In this document: piece by piece, positions 56,414-64,000 of the stretch
Position numbering within the stretch: the first letter of the stretch is position 1
Layout of the letters: the number at the start of each line of letters is the position of its first letter
The notes under the pieces: generated by a model
Seen by the model: only the letters and a program-made list of their open reading frames with translations
Database searches by the model: none
What the model was told of the DNA's origin: nothing
Position numbers and translations under genes: made by a program
Source of the DNA: Bradyrhizobium sp. ISRA464
GTDB taxonomy: Bacteria > Pseudomonadota > Alphaproteobacteria > Rhizobiales > Xanthobacteraceae
NCBI RefSeq assembly: GCF_029910095.1
Contig: NZ_CP094526.1
Coordinates: 1,612,001 to 1,676,000, forward strand
Direction of reading: 5' to 3'
Length of the DNA: 64,000 nucleotides

Positions 56414-56720
56414 CACGCTTCTCCAATTGCCGTTTCAATTCGCTGAGTGCTGTGAGCTTCCCGCGCTCGAACTTGCTGATCCACCGCTCGCCGATCTGAT
56501 GGATCGGAACCGGGTTGAGGTAGTGCAGCTTCTCGCGGCCATGCCTGACTGACGTGACGAGGTTGGCGTCTTCGAGAATCACAAGGTGCTTCGTCACGGC
56601 CTGACGCGTCATGTCGAGGCCGTCGCAGAGTTCATTGAGGGTTTGTCCGTTTCGGGCGTGAAGCCGGTCCAGCAGCGTACGCCGAGAGGCATCCGCCAGA
56701 GCTTTGAAGACTTCATCCAT
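56406..56720 (-). CDS. ArsR-family regulator of the SRPBCC operon
   Basis: 104 residues from ATG 56720. Winged helix (LADASRRTLLDRLHARNGQTLNELCDGLDMTRQAVTKHLVILEDANLV). The metal-binding ELCVCDL motif of true ArsR is absent (ELCDGLDM), so it senses something else or acts by another signal. This ArsR subtype is typically paired with SRPBCC proteins in operons and auto-represses; the operator palindrome is just upstream. Confidence 0.92.
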   Translation of the reverse strand: MDEVFKALADASRRTLLDRLHARNGQTLNELCDGLDMTRQAVTKHLVILEDANLVTSVRHGREKLHYLNPVPIHQIGERWISKFERGKLTALSELKRQLEKRDE

Positions 56721-56735
56721 GGGTCGGATAATAGG

Positions 56736-56749
56736 CAACCAAATGGTTG
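56736..56749. promoter_or_regulatory. Palindromic operator of the ArsR-SRPBCC operon
   Basis: CAACCA-AA-TGGTTG, perfect 6-bp arms, 16 bp upstream of the ArsR ATG. This form is commonly seen before ArsR-SRPBCC pairs. Confidence 0.7.
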
Positions 56750-56854
56750 CATGTCAAGAGCGTGTGTTTGGACCCTTGATTCCTCGTGTTATCGTGCCGT
56801 CAGCCAACGCAGATTGGTTTGGAAGCAGATTGGTTTCGAACAAGGGTGGTGCGC

Positions 56855-58300
56855 ATGGGTGGTCGCGTTACTGCGGTTTGCTGCACGGTCTTGTGGATTC
56901 TGTTGACGTGCGGCGCCGGCGCCCAGCAGCAGAAGATCGGCGCTCCGCCTGAAGCTTCCAACATGAAGCTGGTCGGATATAACGACCTGCAGGCGCGCAG
57001 CGCCTATCAGCCGACCATCCATCATCAAGGCGATCGTTGGATTGCCTATATCGGCCATCACGGCGGCACCGACGACATTCCCGATCCCGTCAATCCAATA
57101 ACCGGCAAGGCCGAGCCGAACGGCACCTCGATCGTCGACGTCACCGATCCCGCGCACCCGAAATATCTGCGGCACATTCCGGGGCAGGAAGGCAAATATG
57201 AATCCGGCGGCGCACAGATGGTGCGCGTCTGCGACGGCAAGGATCTGCCGAAGCGCGATCGCAACGCGGTTTACATGCTGCGCACCTTCGGCAGCGAGGC
57301 GCATGAAATCTGGAACGTCGCCGATCCCGCCAATCCCGTGCTGGTCACGCGGATCGGCGAAGGGCTGAAGGACACGCACAAGAGCTGGTGGGAATGCGAC
57401 ACCGGCATCGCGTTCCTTGTCTCGGGCGCGCCGGGCTGGCGCACGCGGCGCATGACACAGGTCTATGACCTCTCCGATCCCGCGCATCCTGTGAAGATCA
57501 GGGATTTCGGCCTGCCCGGGCAGGAGCCGGGGGCGACCGGCGCGGTGCCGACCGAACTGCACGGGCCGATCTCGACCGGTCCGAAGGGCAACCGCGTCTA
57601 TTTCGGCTACGGCACCAACAAGAACGGCTTCCTGCAGATCGTCGATCGCGACAAGTTGTTGAACGGGCCGAAGGCGCTGACGCCGGAGAATCTGAAATTC
57701 CCGGAGATCGCGCGGATGCCGCTGTCGGCGCTGAACGGCGCGCATACGACGTTTCCGATGCCGGGCATGCCAATCACGGAATTCGCGCGCGACAAGGACG
57801 GTCAGACCCGCGACATCGTGATGATCGTCGACGAGGCGATCCAGAACGAATGCGGCGAGGCGCGGCAGATGGTGTGGTTCGCCGACGTCACCACGGAGGT
57901 GCGGCCGATGGTGATCTCGAGCTACACGGTGCCGGAGGAAAGCGGGTCGTTCTGCGAGCGGGGCGGCCGGTTCGGCTCGCATTCGTCGAACGAGAGCATG
58001 GCGCCGGTCTACTACAAGAAGATGGCGTTCATCGCCTTCTTCAACGCTGGCGTCCGCGCGCTCGACATCCGCGATCCCTATCACCCGAAGGAGGTCGGCT
58101 ACTTCATTCCCTCGATCACGTCCGCGACCGACAAGCGTTGCATCACCGTCGACGGCAAGCAGCGCTGCAAGGTCGCGATCCAGACCAACAATGTCGAGAC
58201 CGACGACCGCGGCTACATCTATGCGGTCGACCGCGCCAATACCGGCCTGCATATTCTCGAATTGACCGGCCCGGCACGCGCCGTCGCCGGCCTGCCATGA
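56855..58300 (+). CDS. Secreted LVIVD-repeat protein
   Basis: 481 residues with a signal peptide (VTAVCCTVLWILLTCGAGA). The mature protein repeats SIVDVTDPAHPKYL-, IWNVADPANPVLV-, VYDLSDPAHPVKI- and ALDIRDPYHPKEV-like segments, the LVIVD repeats that fold into a beta-propeller. No catalytic residues are obvious. It lies 7 bp before the next secreted gene, so they form an operon. ATG 56855 has an AAGGGTGG Shine-Dalgarno; the longer open frame lacks a signal peptide at its terminus. Confidence 0.85.
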   Translation: MGGRVTAVCCTVLWILLTCGAGAQQQKIGAPPEASNMKLVGYNDLQARSAYQPTIHHQGDRWIAYIGHHGGTDDIPDPVNPITGKAEPNGTSIVDVTDPAHPKYLRHIPGQEGKYESGGAQMVRVCDGKDLPKRDRNAVYMLRTFGSEAHEIWNVADPANPVLVTRIGEGLKDTHKSWWECDTGIAFLVSGAPGWRTRRMTQVYDLSDPAHPVKIRDFGLPGQEPGATGAVPTELHGPISTGPKGNRVYFGYGTNKNGFLQIVDRDKLLNGPKALTPENLKFPEIARMPLSALNGAHTTFPMPGMPITEFARDKDGQTRDIVMIVDEAIQNECGEARQMVWFADVTTEVRPMVISSYTVPEESGSFCERGGRFGSHSSNESMAPVYYKKMAFIAFFNAGVRALDIRDPYHPKEVGYFIPSITSATDKRCITVDGKQRCKVAIQTNNVETDDRGYIYAVDRANTGLHILELTGPARAVAGLP

Positions 58301-58307
58301 GCGCATC

Positions 58308-58850
58308 GTGACGCGTCCGCGGCTTGTAATCGTGGCGATGTTCCTTGCGCTCGGCGGCGTCTCGGCCGTCGCGGGTTACGAGATGGCGCCGTCGCGTGGC
58401 GGCGACTGGCATGAGATCGCCTGGCCGTTCTCGCGCGACGGCTGGCCCGCCGGCCGCGCCTTCCGTTGTCGCGCGGCGGATTGCGGCGCCGATGTCGAGG
58501 TCTATATCCGGCCCAAGCTCGGCTTCTGCAACTGTGACAGCGGCGTCGCCGATGACGGCGAGGTCGATCGTGTCGCCGATGTCGACATGATCACCCCGCG
58601 CTTCACGCCGCTGAAGGCGGGCGACGTCGTGTACGTCGCCGACATGCGTGGACGGATCAGGGCATACGACATCGACATGCCTGGCGGCAAGCGCAGCGCG
58701 ATCGGCATCGCCGTGTCGCAGCGCTGCGATTTGCTGGTGGCGGCCGCGCAAGGCAGGGGCGATCCGGCACGGGTGCAGCGTGCTGCGGTGACCTTTCTGC
58801 AGTCTCGAGAGATCGAGCGGTGGATGAGGTCAGCTCTAAATGATCGATAG
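58308..58850 (+). CDS. Exported Cys-containing protein of unknown function
   Basis: 180 residues from a GTG start. Signal-anchor-like N-terminus (VIVAMFLALGGVSAVAGYEM), then a domain with FRCRAADCG and LGFCNCDSG, four cysteines that could form two disulfides or bind a metal. No named domain is recognised. It directly follows the LVIVD gene, so a common extracytoplasmic role is likely but undefined. Confidence 0.75.
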   Translation: MTRPRLVIVAMFLALGGVSAVAGYEMAPSRGGDWHEIAWPFSRDGWPAGRAFRCRAADCGADVEVYIRPKLGFCNCDSGVADDGEVDRVADVDMITPRFTPLKAGDVVYVADMRGRIRAYDIDMPGGKRSAIGIAVSQRCDLLVAAAQGRGDPARVQRAAVTFLQSREIERWMRSALNDR

Positions 58851-58853
58851 ATA

Positions 58854-58958
58854 CGTCACGCCCGGGCTTGTCCAGGCTTGTCCCGGGCATCCACGTCTCT
58901 ATGATCTCAGCTGCGCCAATAAGACGTGGATGGCCGGGACAAGCCCGGCCATGACGAA
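58854..58958. repeat. Palindromic repeat family A, full copy
   Basis: CGTCACGCCCGGGCTTGTCC ... CATCCACGTCTCTATG ... AAGACGTGGATGGCCGGG ... AGCCCGGCCATGACGAA. Ends 21 bp before the LysE gene start. Confidence 0.85.
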
Positions 58959-58979
58959 CGTTCAAGCCGGATTTCGATC

Positions 58980-59597
58980 ATGTCCTTGCAAGCCTATCTC
59001 GCCTTCGTCGCCGCCTGCATTGCGCTGGCGCTGTTGCCCGGCCCGATCGTCACGATGGTCATCGCCAATGGCCTGCGCTACGGCACCCGCGCGGCGCTCA
59101 CCAACGTACTGGGCGCGCAGGTGGGGCTCGCGATCGTGATCGGCACCGTCGCGGTCGGCTTGACCTCGCTGATGGCGACCATGGGCTACTGGTTCGACTG
59201 GGTGCGCTTCGCCGGCGCCGCCTATCTGGTCTGGCTCGGCGTCAAGCTGATCCGCGCGCCGGTCGAGGGCATCAGCACCGATGAGACGCCGCCGCCGCCG
59301 CGCGGCGGCTTCTTCCTGCAAGGCTTCCTGGTGCTGCTGTCGAACCCGAAGGTGCTGGTGTTCTTCGGTGCCTTCATTCCGCAGTTCATGGACATGAGCA
59401 AACCTCACATCCCGCAGGTGGCCTTGCTCGGCGTCACCTTCATGGTGACAGCGGTGATGACCGACGGCGCCTATGCGCTGCTCGCCGGCCGCGCCCGCAA
59501 ATTCTTCTCCAAGGAGCGGACGCGGCTGATGTCGCGCATCTCCGGCGGCTTCATGATCGGCGGCGGCATCTGGCTGGCGCTGACCCGGGCACGGTAA
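58980..59597 (+). CDS. LysE/RhtB-family amino acid exporter
   Basis: 205 residues with about five to six transmembrane helices. LysE signature LLPGPIVTMVIANGLRYGTRAAL near the N-terminus and FLVLLSNPKVLVFFGAFIPQF. These transporters expel excess amino acids or homoserine lactones; the substrate cannot be assigned. The start is ATG 58980 after a family A repeat. Confidence 0.92.
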   Translation: MSLQAYLAFVAACIALALLPGPIVTMVIANGLRYGTRAALTNVLGAQVGLAIVIGTVAVGLTSLMATMGYWFDWVRFAGAAYLVWLGVKLIRAPVEGISTDETPPPPRGGFFLQGFLVLLSNPKVLVFFGAFIPQFMDMSKPHIPQVALLGVTFMVTAVMTDGAYALLAGRARKFFSKERTRLMSRISGGFMIGGGIWLALTRAR

Positions 59598-59880
59598 CTT
59601 GATCGTTGGTCAAACCGGGTACAGCGCAGTCTGCACGTTTCCGAGATTGAGCCCGCAGCGGGAGAACGCTTGAGGACGGGATTGCTCTTGTGGGCCGATG
59701 GCCTGCACGCCCGAGCGGGCCGGCCTGAAGGTCGTCTTCTCAGCGTTTTGCCTGACGCCGCCGCTTGGCAAGGATCTGCGCGATCTTGGCTGAGGGTGGC
59801 CATCCCCGAGGTCCGTTGCCGGCGGTCCGGACTTATTGACGCGAAGCGGGAAAGCTGGCCGGGATTGTCGCGGTTGCGGG
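59598..59880. other. Intergenic between convergent genes, nothing recognised
   Basis: No coding frame or RNA I can support. Confidence 0.5.
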
Positions 59881-61044
59881 CTAGGTCGGCTGCATCAGGC
59901 GCGGCTGCCGAGCGGGCTTGATCGAGATCGAGTTGAGCAGCGTCGCAGCGGCGATCATCACCAGAATGCCGCCGACGCTGAGTGCGATCTGCATGGCTAT
60001 TCCATTCGAGATCTCGAGCAGCGCCAGGTGGCTGCCACAGGCCAGCAGCACGCCGAGGCAATAGATCGGCAGCGAGTTCTGGCCACAGCAGATCATGCTG
60101 CGCAGCGCCGGCGTCTGCAGCGCCGGCCAATCATGCGGCACCAGCCGCACCGCCACGACCGCGATCGCCAGAAAATGCAGCAGCCGCACGGGATCGAGAT
60201 TCGATTTGTCCACCGGGTGAAGCAGCTTCGCCAGCGCCTCCGGGACCAAGGTTCCCAGCGGCTCGATGTGCCAGCTCAGGGCAATGAAGAGGCTGACGAG
60301 CAGATACAGCACGGCAACGACCAGCACTACGCGTGACGTTATCCAGGGCCGGACGGGGTCGCCCGCGATCATCCACCACGCGCCGAGCACGACCAGGAGC
60401 TGCCAGGCCATCGGATTGAAGGCCCAATGACTGCTCGGCCATGCCGGCACCATCCAGCCGAACACGTGCACCAGCACATAAAGTGCGAAGGAACTGCCCA
60501 GCGTCGCGTTCGGCCAGCGCAGCAACAGCCACAACAGCGGCGCGAACAACAGGTGAAGCAACACGAAAATGGGCAATACGTCGGCATTGACCGGGCGGTA
60601 TTGCAGGATCACCGCATGCGCGAGCGTCGCGCCCGGATCTTCCAGCAGAACGCGCGTATTGCTCTCGTCGGCCAGGTCGTCGCCGCCTGCAAGGTAGGTC
60701 ATGATGGCGTAAGCGAGCGTGAGCAGCAGAAACGCCGCATAGATATCCCATCCTCGCCGCAGCGAGCGGCTGATCACGCCGTTCCAGCCCTCATAGCGGC
60801 GCGCCCTGCCGTAGGCCAGCGCGCAAGTGACGCCGGACATGAACATGAAGACTTCCGCGGCATCGCTGAAACCGTAGTTCTTGAGCGTCAGCCAGCTTCC
60901 GATGTTGTTGGGGACATGGTCAAGGAAGATGCACCACAGCGCGATGCCGCGGCAGGCGTCGATGCGCAGGTCGCGGCCGGATCCCTCGAGCTCCGGCGGA
61001 GGCTCGCCGACCAATGGCTTTGAGATGTGCATGCGATTGTGCAT
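59881..61044 (-). CDS. opgC: OpgC-like membrane protein
   Basis: 387 residues from ATG 61044, about ten transmembrane helices. It begins DLRIDACRGIALWCIFLDHVP and contains FMSGVTCALAYGR, signature of OpgC/acyltransferase-3-like proteins. OpgC attaches substituents such as succinyl groups to osmoregulated periplasmic glucans. No opgG, opgH or opgD is next to it. Alternative start ATG 61032. Its function is probable from family only. Confidence 0.88.
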   Translation of the reverse strand: MHNRMHISKPLVGEPPPELEGSGRDLRIDACRGIALWCIFLDHVPNNIGSWLTLKNYGFSDAAEVFMFMSGVTCALAYGRARRYEGWNGVISRSLRRGWDIYAAFLLLTLAYAIMTYLAGGDDLADESNTRVLLEDPGATLAHAVILQYRPVNADVLPIFVLLHLLFAPLLWLLLRWPNATLGSSFALYVLVHVFGWMVPAWPSSHWAFNPMAWQLLVVLGAWWMIAGDPVRPWITSRVVLVVAVLYLLVSLFIALSWHIEPLGTLVPEALAKLLHPVDKSNLDPVRLLHFLAIAVVAVRLVPHDWPALQTPALRSMICCGQNSLPIYCLGVLLACGSHLALLEISNGIAMQIALSVGGILVMIAAATLLNSISIKPARQPRLMQPT

Positions 61045-61183
61045 TTGGTTGCCCTGACCGACGTGCCACCGCACTCTCGGTCGGGCCTGGATCGATGAGA
61101 TACTTCTCCGGAACGACTTTGCAGTTCGCGTTGCGCGCGATGTTCCGGCGTGTGCGGGCCGACCGAGCGGATGCGGTTACGCG

Positions 61184-61381
61184 CTATCGGACAGTTGAGG
61201 GTTCGCTTGTTGTGACGCCGTTCTCCAGGCCATTGCCACGATCTCCCGGGTTGGCAGGATTAGTGGCATCCCAATTCATGTCGAGGACGTCATCACCGAC
61301 GGTGGGGACCAGGAACTGCTTGCGCATCTCAGCGAGGCGGGCACGGCAATATTCCCGATAGAGCAAGTCGAGTATGGACAT
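61184..61381 (-). CDS. Small hypothetical protein, 65 residues
   Basis: 65 residues with a GCGAGGAT-like Shine-Dalgarno before ATG 61381. The N-terminal half is amphipathic and basic (SILDLLYREYCRARLAEMRKQF), the C-terminal half is polar and Asn/Gly/Asp-rich, so it might interact with membrane or nucleic acid. I recognise no family. It lies between OpgC and a smaller ORF on the same strand, with AraC divergent. Confidence 0.5.
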   Translation of the reverse strand: MSILDLLYREYCRARLAEMRKQFLVPTVGDDVLDMNWDATNPANPGDRGNGLENGVTTSEPSTVR

Positions 61382-61542
61382 GTTCAAATCCTCGCTTGAT
61401 CAGCACTGGTTGGCGCCCCATGCAATTATTTTCGGTTATTTCACCCGGGCTGAGGACGAGCAGAGCCGGCGGGTAATGTTCTGACGAAGGTTGCCTTCTG
61501 ACGAGGATTGCCATCTCGCGCCCAGCGCGCGGCACGACGTCA

Positions 61543-61701
61543 TCATCGGGGAAGCGGATGTCCGGGAAGGCGGATCGCGGCCCGGATCACTGAATGCAAT
61601 AGATTGCGAATAATGTCGCAAATTCGAGCAATGCTTGCGGCCGCTGCACCGACGATGTCCAAAACGGACGTGATGGCGGCAACCTGAAATAGCCTCATCA
61701 T
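61543..61701 (-). CDS. Candidate small hydrophobic protein, 52 residues
   Basis: 52 residues with an unusually good Shine-Dalgarno (AGGAGAG) before two adjacent ATG codons (61701/61698). The N-terminus is alanine/isoleucine-rich (LFQVAAITSVLDIVGAAAASIARI), perhaps a short transmembrane or amphipathic helix; the end is basic. The Shine-Dalgarno lies in a hairpin (61704-61722). It is divergent from the AraC gene with a strong dyad between. I know no family. Confidence 0.5.
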   Translation of the reverse strand: MMRLFQVAAITSVLDIVGAAAASIARICDIIRNLLHSVIRAAIRLPGHPLPR

Positions 61702-61703
61702 GG

Positions 61704-61722
61704 CTCTCTCCTCTTTAGAGAG
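61704..61722 (-). promoter_or_regulatory. Hairpin overlapping the Shine-Dalgarno of the 52-residue ORF
   Basis: On the mRNA CTCTCT-AAAGAGG-AGAGAG pairs over the AGGAGAG Shine-Dalgarno, so translation may be controlled by structure. Confidence 0.5.
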
Positions 61723-61784
61723 ATATTTTCACCACGACTTTCGCAATTACTTTAGTCCAGAGTTCCTCGCTTCGACGTGAACTA

Positions 61785-61826
61785 GCTCACTTGCAGTGTC
61801 GATTGCGATGAGTGACACTAGTGAGC
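61785..61826. promoter_or_regulatory. Nested dyad between small ORFs and AraC gene
   Basis: GCTCACT ... AGTGTC (13-bp centre) GACACT-AGTGAGC. The two arms repeat the same order, with a 3-bp insertion in the left arm. A good candidate operator for the AraC regulator. Confidence 0.6.
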
Positions 61827-61970
61827 AGACAGCGCCGTGTCTTGGACTTCTGCGCACCTCGGATTGGACGGTCGGGTGCGCGAAGCGCAAATTGCAGATA
61901 GCAAATTGCGGATATCGGCAGTCGATTGTCGGAATAACTCCGGTTGTTGCGTGAGGCTTGGAGATTCCGC

Positions 61971-62948
61971 ATGTCCGCGGACACTGCCGATTTCAAGTCG
62001 ATTCGATTTTCCACCCGCGAGCTCCCGGAGCGGATGCGCATCCCGATGTGGCGGGAAGAGTTCGGACGGCGCATCGTCCACGCCGATATCGAGACTGTGT
62101 CCGACGCTCCGTTTCACGCCGAAGCAACGCTGCAGGCGCTTCAGGGACTGCGCGTGCTCGCATGGACGGGATCGGCCATGCGCTTCAAGCGCATGCGAAG
62201 GAATATCGTCGATGGCGATGACTCGATCGGCTTCATCGTCAGCTCTCCGAGTACGAGCCTGCTATCGCAGCGCGGCCGGGAGATCGAATTCCGCGCCGGC
62301 GATGCCATCGCGCTTCTGCACTCGGAGCCGGCTATTGTCAGCTATGTCGAAGGACTTCAACTCGGTCTGGCGGTGCCGCGCGACGCACTGGTGCCGCGCG
62401 TGACCGATCTCGACAGCCTTGTGATGCGGCGGATTTCCCGCCGAACCGAGGCGCTCCGGCTTCTCATGACTTACCTGAAGTCGGCATTGGGGCAGGGCGC
62501 GCTGGCTGCGCCCAAGCTGCGCGATACCATCGTGACCCATATCCACGACCTCGTGGCACTCACAATCGATGAATGCGCTCCCTTGGGCGAGAGCAGCGCG
62601 AGCGCGGTGATCGCGGCGCGCCACAGCGCCGCCCTCGACCACATCGCGGCGCACTTTCAGGATCCGGATCTCAGCCTGGAGATCGTGGCCCGTCGCCAGG
62701 GCATCTCTCCGCGCTACCTGCAGCGCCTGATGGCGTCGTCGGGTGCGTCTTTCACGGAGCGCGTCAACGAATTGCGGTTGCAAAAGGCGTTCACACTGCT
62801 GACCGCGCCGCACGAGGGCGCGCAGCGAATTTCCGACATTGCGCTGGAGGCCGGCTTTTCGGACATATCGCACTTCAACCGGCTGTTCCGGGCCCGCTTC
62901 GGCGATTCGCCGCGCGGCGTGCGCAGCGCCGGCAGCCGTGCTGCGTGA
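61971..62948 (+). CDS. AraC-family transcriptional regulator
   Basis: 325 residues. N-terminal sensor domain of the AraC_binding_2 kind (FSTRELPERMRIPMWREEFGRRI) and a C-terminal AraC HTH (ALDHIAAHFQDPDLSLEIVARRQGISPRYLQRLMASSG and ISDIALEAGFSDISHFNRLFRARFGDSP). The family is widespread in rhizobia and effector unknown. A GGAG Shine-Dalgarno fixes ATG 61971. Likely binds the dyad at 61785-61826 and controls the divergent small ORFs. Confidence 0.94.
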   Translation: MSADTADFKSIRFSTRELPERMRIPMWREEFGRRIVHADIETVSDAPFHAEATLQALQGLRVLAWTGSAMRFKRMRRNIVDGDDSIGFIVSSPSTSLLSQRGREIEFRAGDAIALLHSEPAIVSYVEGLQLGLAVPRDALVPRVTDLDSLVMRRISRRTEALRLLMTYLKSALGQGALAAPKLRDTIVTHIHDLVALTIDECAPLGESSASAVIAARHSAALDHIAAHFQDPDLSLEIVARRQGISPRYLQRLMASSGASFTERVNELRLQKAFTLLTAPHEGAQRISDIALEAGFSDISHFNRLFRARFGDSPRGVRSAGSRAA

Positions 62949-62950
62949 CT

Positions 62951-63751
62951 TCACGCGATCAGCGCCTCCGCCCACAGCATCGCCTCGATCTCGCTGAGGA
63001 TGCGTGCCAGGCGATCGGCCCAGGCTGTCTCGCCGGCCTGGTCGGCGATCAGGTCCTGACGGATCTCGATACCCGAATTCATTAGCCCACGCATCTCTCC
63101 ATGTATGGGGATCGTATAGTCGGTCTCGTCGCTGACCGCATAAGGCTCGTTGTCGCCGACCACGAGGTCGCCCTCGCTGCGCAGCTGTTTCAGCAGCAGC
63201 GGCGGCAGCACCTTGTCGCGGTGATAGAGCGTGCCGATGTGCCAGGGCCGCGCGATGCCGGCGTAAACGGGCGTGAAGCTGTGCAGCGACACCAGCACCG
63301 TCGGCATGCCGCGCCGGGTCCGTTCGTCGATGATCTCGTCGATCCGCCTGTGATAGGGATCGAAGATCTGCGCGCGGCGCATTTCGGCATCGCCGCGCGA
63401 CAGGCCTTCATTGCCCGGGACGGTGGTCGCTTCGCTGATCAGCGGAATCGAGCTTGCGGCATGCGGCGGCCGATTGCAGTCGATCACAAGCCGCGAATAG
63501 CGTTGCGCGATCAGGTGCACGTTGAGCTGGTCGGCGAGCTGTTCGGCGACGCCGGCGATGCCGATGTCCCAGGCGATGTGGCGTGCAAGCTCGCTTTCCG
63601 GCAGGCCGAGATCGCCGAGCGGCTTGGGAATCAGCCGGCCATAGTGATCGCAGGTGAACAGGAATGGAGAGCGGCTGTCCGTGTTGCGTTCCAGAATTGG
63701 CGAAACGTCGGTGTTAGCGAGCAGAAATGACAGGCCACCGACGCGATTCAA
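62951..63751 (-). CDS. N-formylglutamate amidohydrolase family protein
   Basis: 266 residues from a TTG start with GAGGAAAAC Shine-Dalgarno. FGase motifs: FTCDHYG near residue 35, ARHIAWDIG and LVSLHSFTPVYAG, where His and Glu bind zinc. The best-known activity is the last step of an alternative histidine degradation route (N-formylglutamate to glutamate), but many family members of this length are unassigned. It is convergent with AraC and divergent from the transglutaminase gene. Confidence 0.88.
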   Translation of the reverse strand: MNRVGGLSFLLANTDVSPILERNTDSRSPFLFTCDHYGRLIPKPLGDLGLPESELARHIAWDIGIAGVAEQLADQLNVHLIAQRYSRLVIDCNRPPHAASSIPLISEATTVPGNEGLSRGDAEMRRAQIFDPYHRRIDEIIDERTRRGMPTVLVSLHSFTPVYAGIARPWHIGTLYHRDKVLPPLLLKQLRSEGDLVVGDNEPYAVSDETDYTIPIHGEMRGLMNSGIEIRQDLIADQAGETAWADRLARILSEIEAMLWAEALIA

Positions 63752-63853
63752 GGTGTTTTCCTCAATTTTGCCTATTCAGGGAGCAAGCGGATCTGGAAAC
63801 GAGCAGTATTCTCTATAGATTAAGCCGCCCAAAATCACGATGATTGTTCGACG

Positions 63854-64000
63854 ATGCCGCTGCTCACTATTCATCACAAGACCGTTTATCGCTGCGCGCA
63901 GCCGGTAGCGTTCGGCGAGCACCGCATCATGCTGCGTCCGCGCGACGGCCATGATCTGCGCGTGCTCGGCAGCGAGCTTGCGATCGATCCGCGTCAGTGC
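63854..64000 (+). CDS. Transglutaminase-like protein, N-terminal part (truncated by window)
   Basis: 49 codons only. The start MPLLTIHHKTVYRC is followed by PVAFGEHRIMLRPRDGHD, the typical bacterial transglutaminase N-terminal domain. The catalytic Cys/His/Asp lie outside the window. Such proteins are usually predicted cysteine proteases or transglutaminases. Confidence 0.75.
   Translation, partial: MPLLTIHHKTVYRCAQPVAFGEHRIMLRPRDGHDLRVLGSELAIDPRQC

Noticed and set aside
56789-58306. A 505-codon minus-strand frame opposite the LVIVD gene
   Set aside because: Antisense shadow; the plus-strand product has a signal peptide and repeats.

Overview
The window reads as chromosomal DNA of a high-GC alphaproteobacterium of the Bradyrhizobium/Rhodopseudomonas group (order Hyphomicrobiales). 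This is inferred from the protein families, from the uvrC-pgsA-moaD-moaE gene order, from a RibH2-type lumazine synthase under an FMN riboswitch, and from the many palindromic intergenic repeats typical of Bradyrhizobium. Most of it is core housekeeping DNA. I saw no transposase, integrase, phage gene, rRNA operon or CRISPR array.

Layout. 1-6.7 kb (minus): partial HAD hydrolase, degenerate EAL protein, prmB, moaE, moaD, pgsA, uvrC. 6.9-11.7 kb: outer-membrane beta-barrel gene behind a CtrA-type box, cold-shock protein, rlmJ, periplasmic RNase T2 and three small secreted proteins. 11.9-16 kb: histidine kinase, OmpR-type regulator and MarR regulator, divergent from a branched-chain aminotransferase. 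16-24.5 kb: hisS, tautomerase, thioesterase, proC and a YbjN protein, FMN riboswitch with ribH, SDR, prs, lipoprotein. 24.8-31.6 kb: dienelactone hydrolase-lgt-midA-pgeF (minus) and ubiK, rplY, pth, ychF (plus). 31.9-34.7 kb: divergent csoR/copA copper module around one operator. 34.8-41.6 kb: dapA-like gene with an attenuator-like leader, LysR, trxB, Lrp-family regulator, three doxX genes with an lrp remnant, greA. 41.8-51.4 kb: carB and carA, separated by about 5 kb holding a tRNA-Cys-like gene, methyltransferase, dps, cupin, hsp20 and host-attachment gene. 51.5-64 kb: hydrolase, yqeY, acyl-CoA synthetase, an ArsR-SRPBCCx3 operon, LVIVD-repeat protein, LysE exporter, OpgC, two small ORFs divergent from an AraC regulator, N-formylglutamate amidohydrolase, partial transglutaminase.

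How genes work together. moaD and moaE make molybdopterin synthase; lgt modifies lipoproteins; carA and carB make carbamoyl phosphate but are unlinked, and each has a hairpin just before its start codon. CsoR and CopA form a copper-sensing and export pair. The ArsR-SRPBCC operon carries its own palindromic operator.

The least explained parts are: (i) the AraC / two-small-ORF divergon with a nested dyad and a hairpin over the Shine-Dalgarno (61.2-63 kb); (ii) the Lys-codon leader and terminator before the dapA-like gene (35.8 kb); (iii) the odd tRNA-Cys-like gene (45.5 kb); (iv) the doxX triplet with a decayed lrp tail; (v) repeat families placed in the 5' leaders of several genes.
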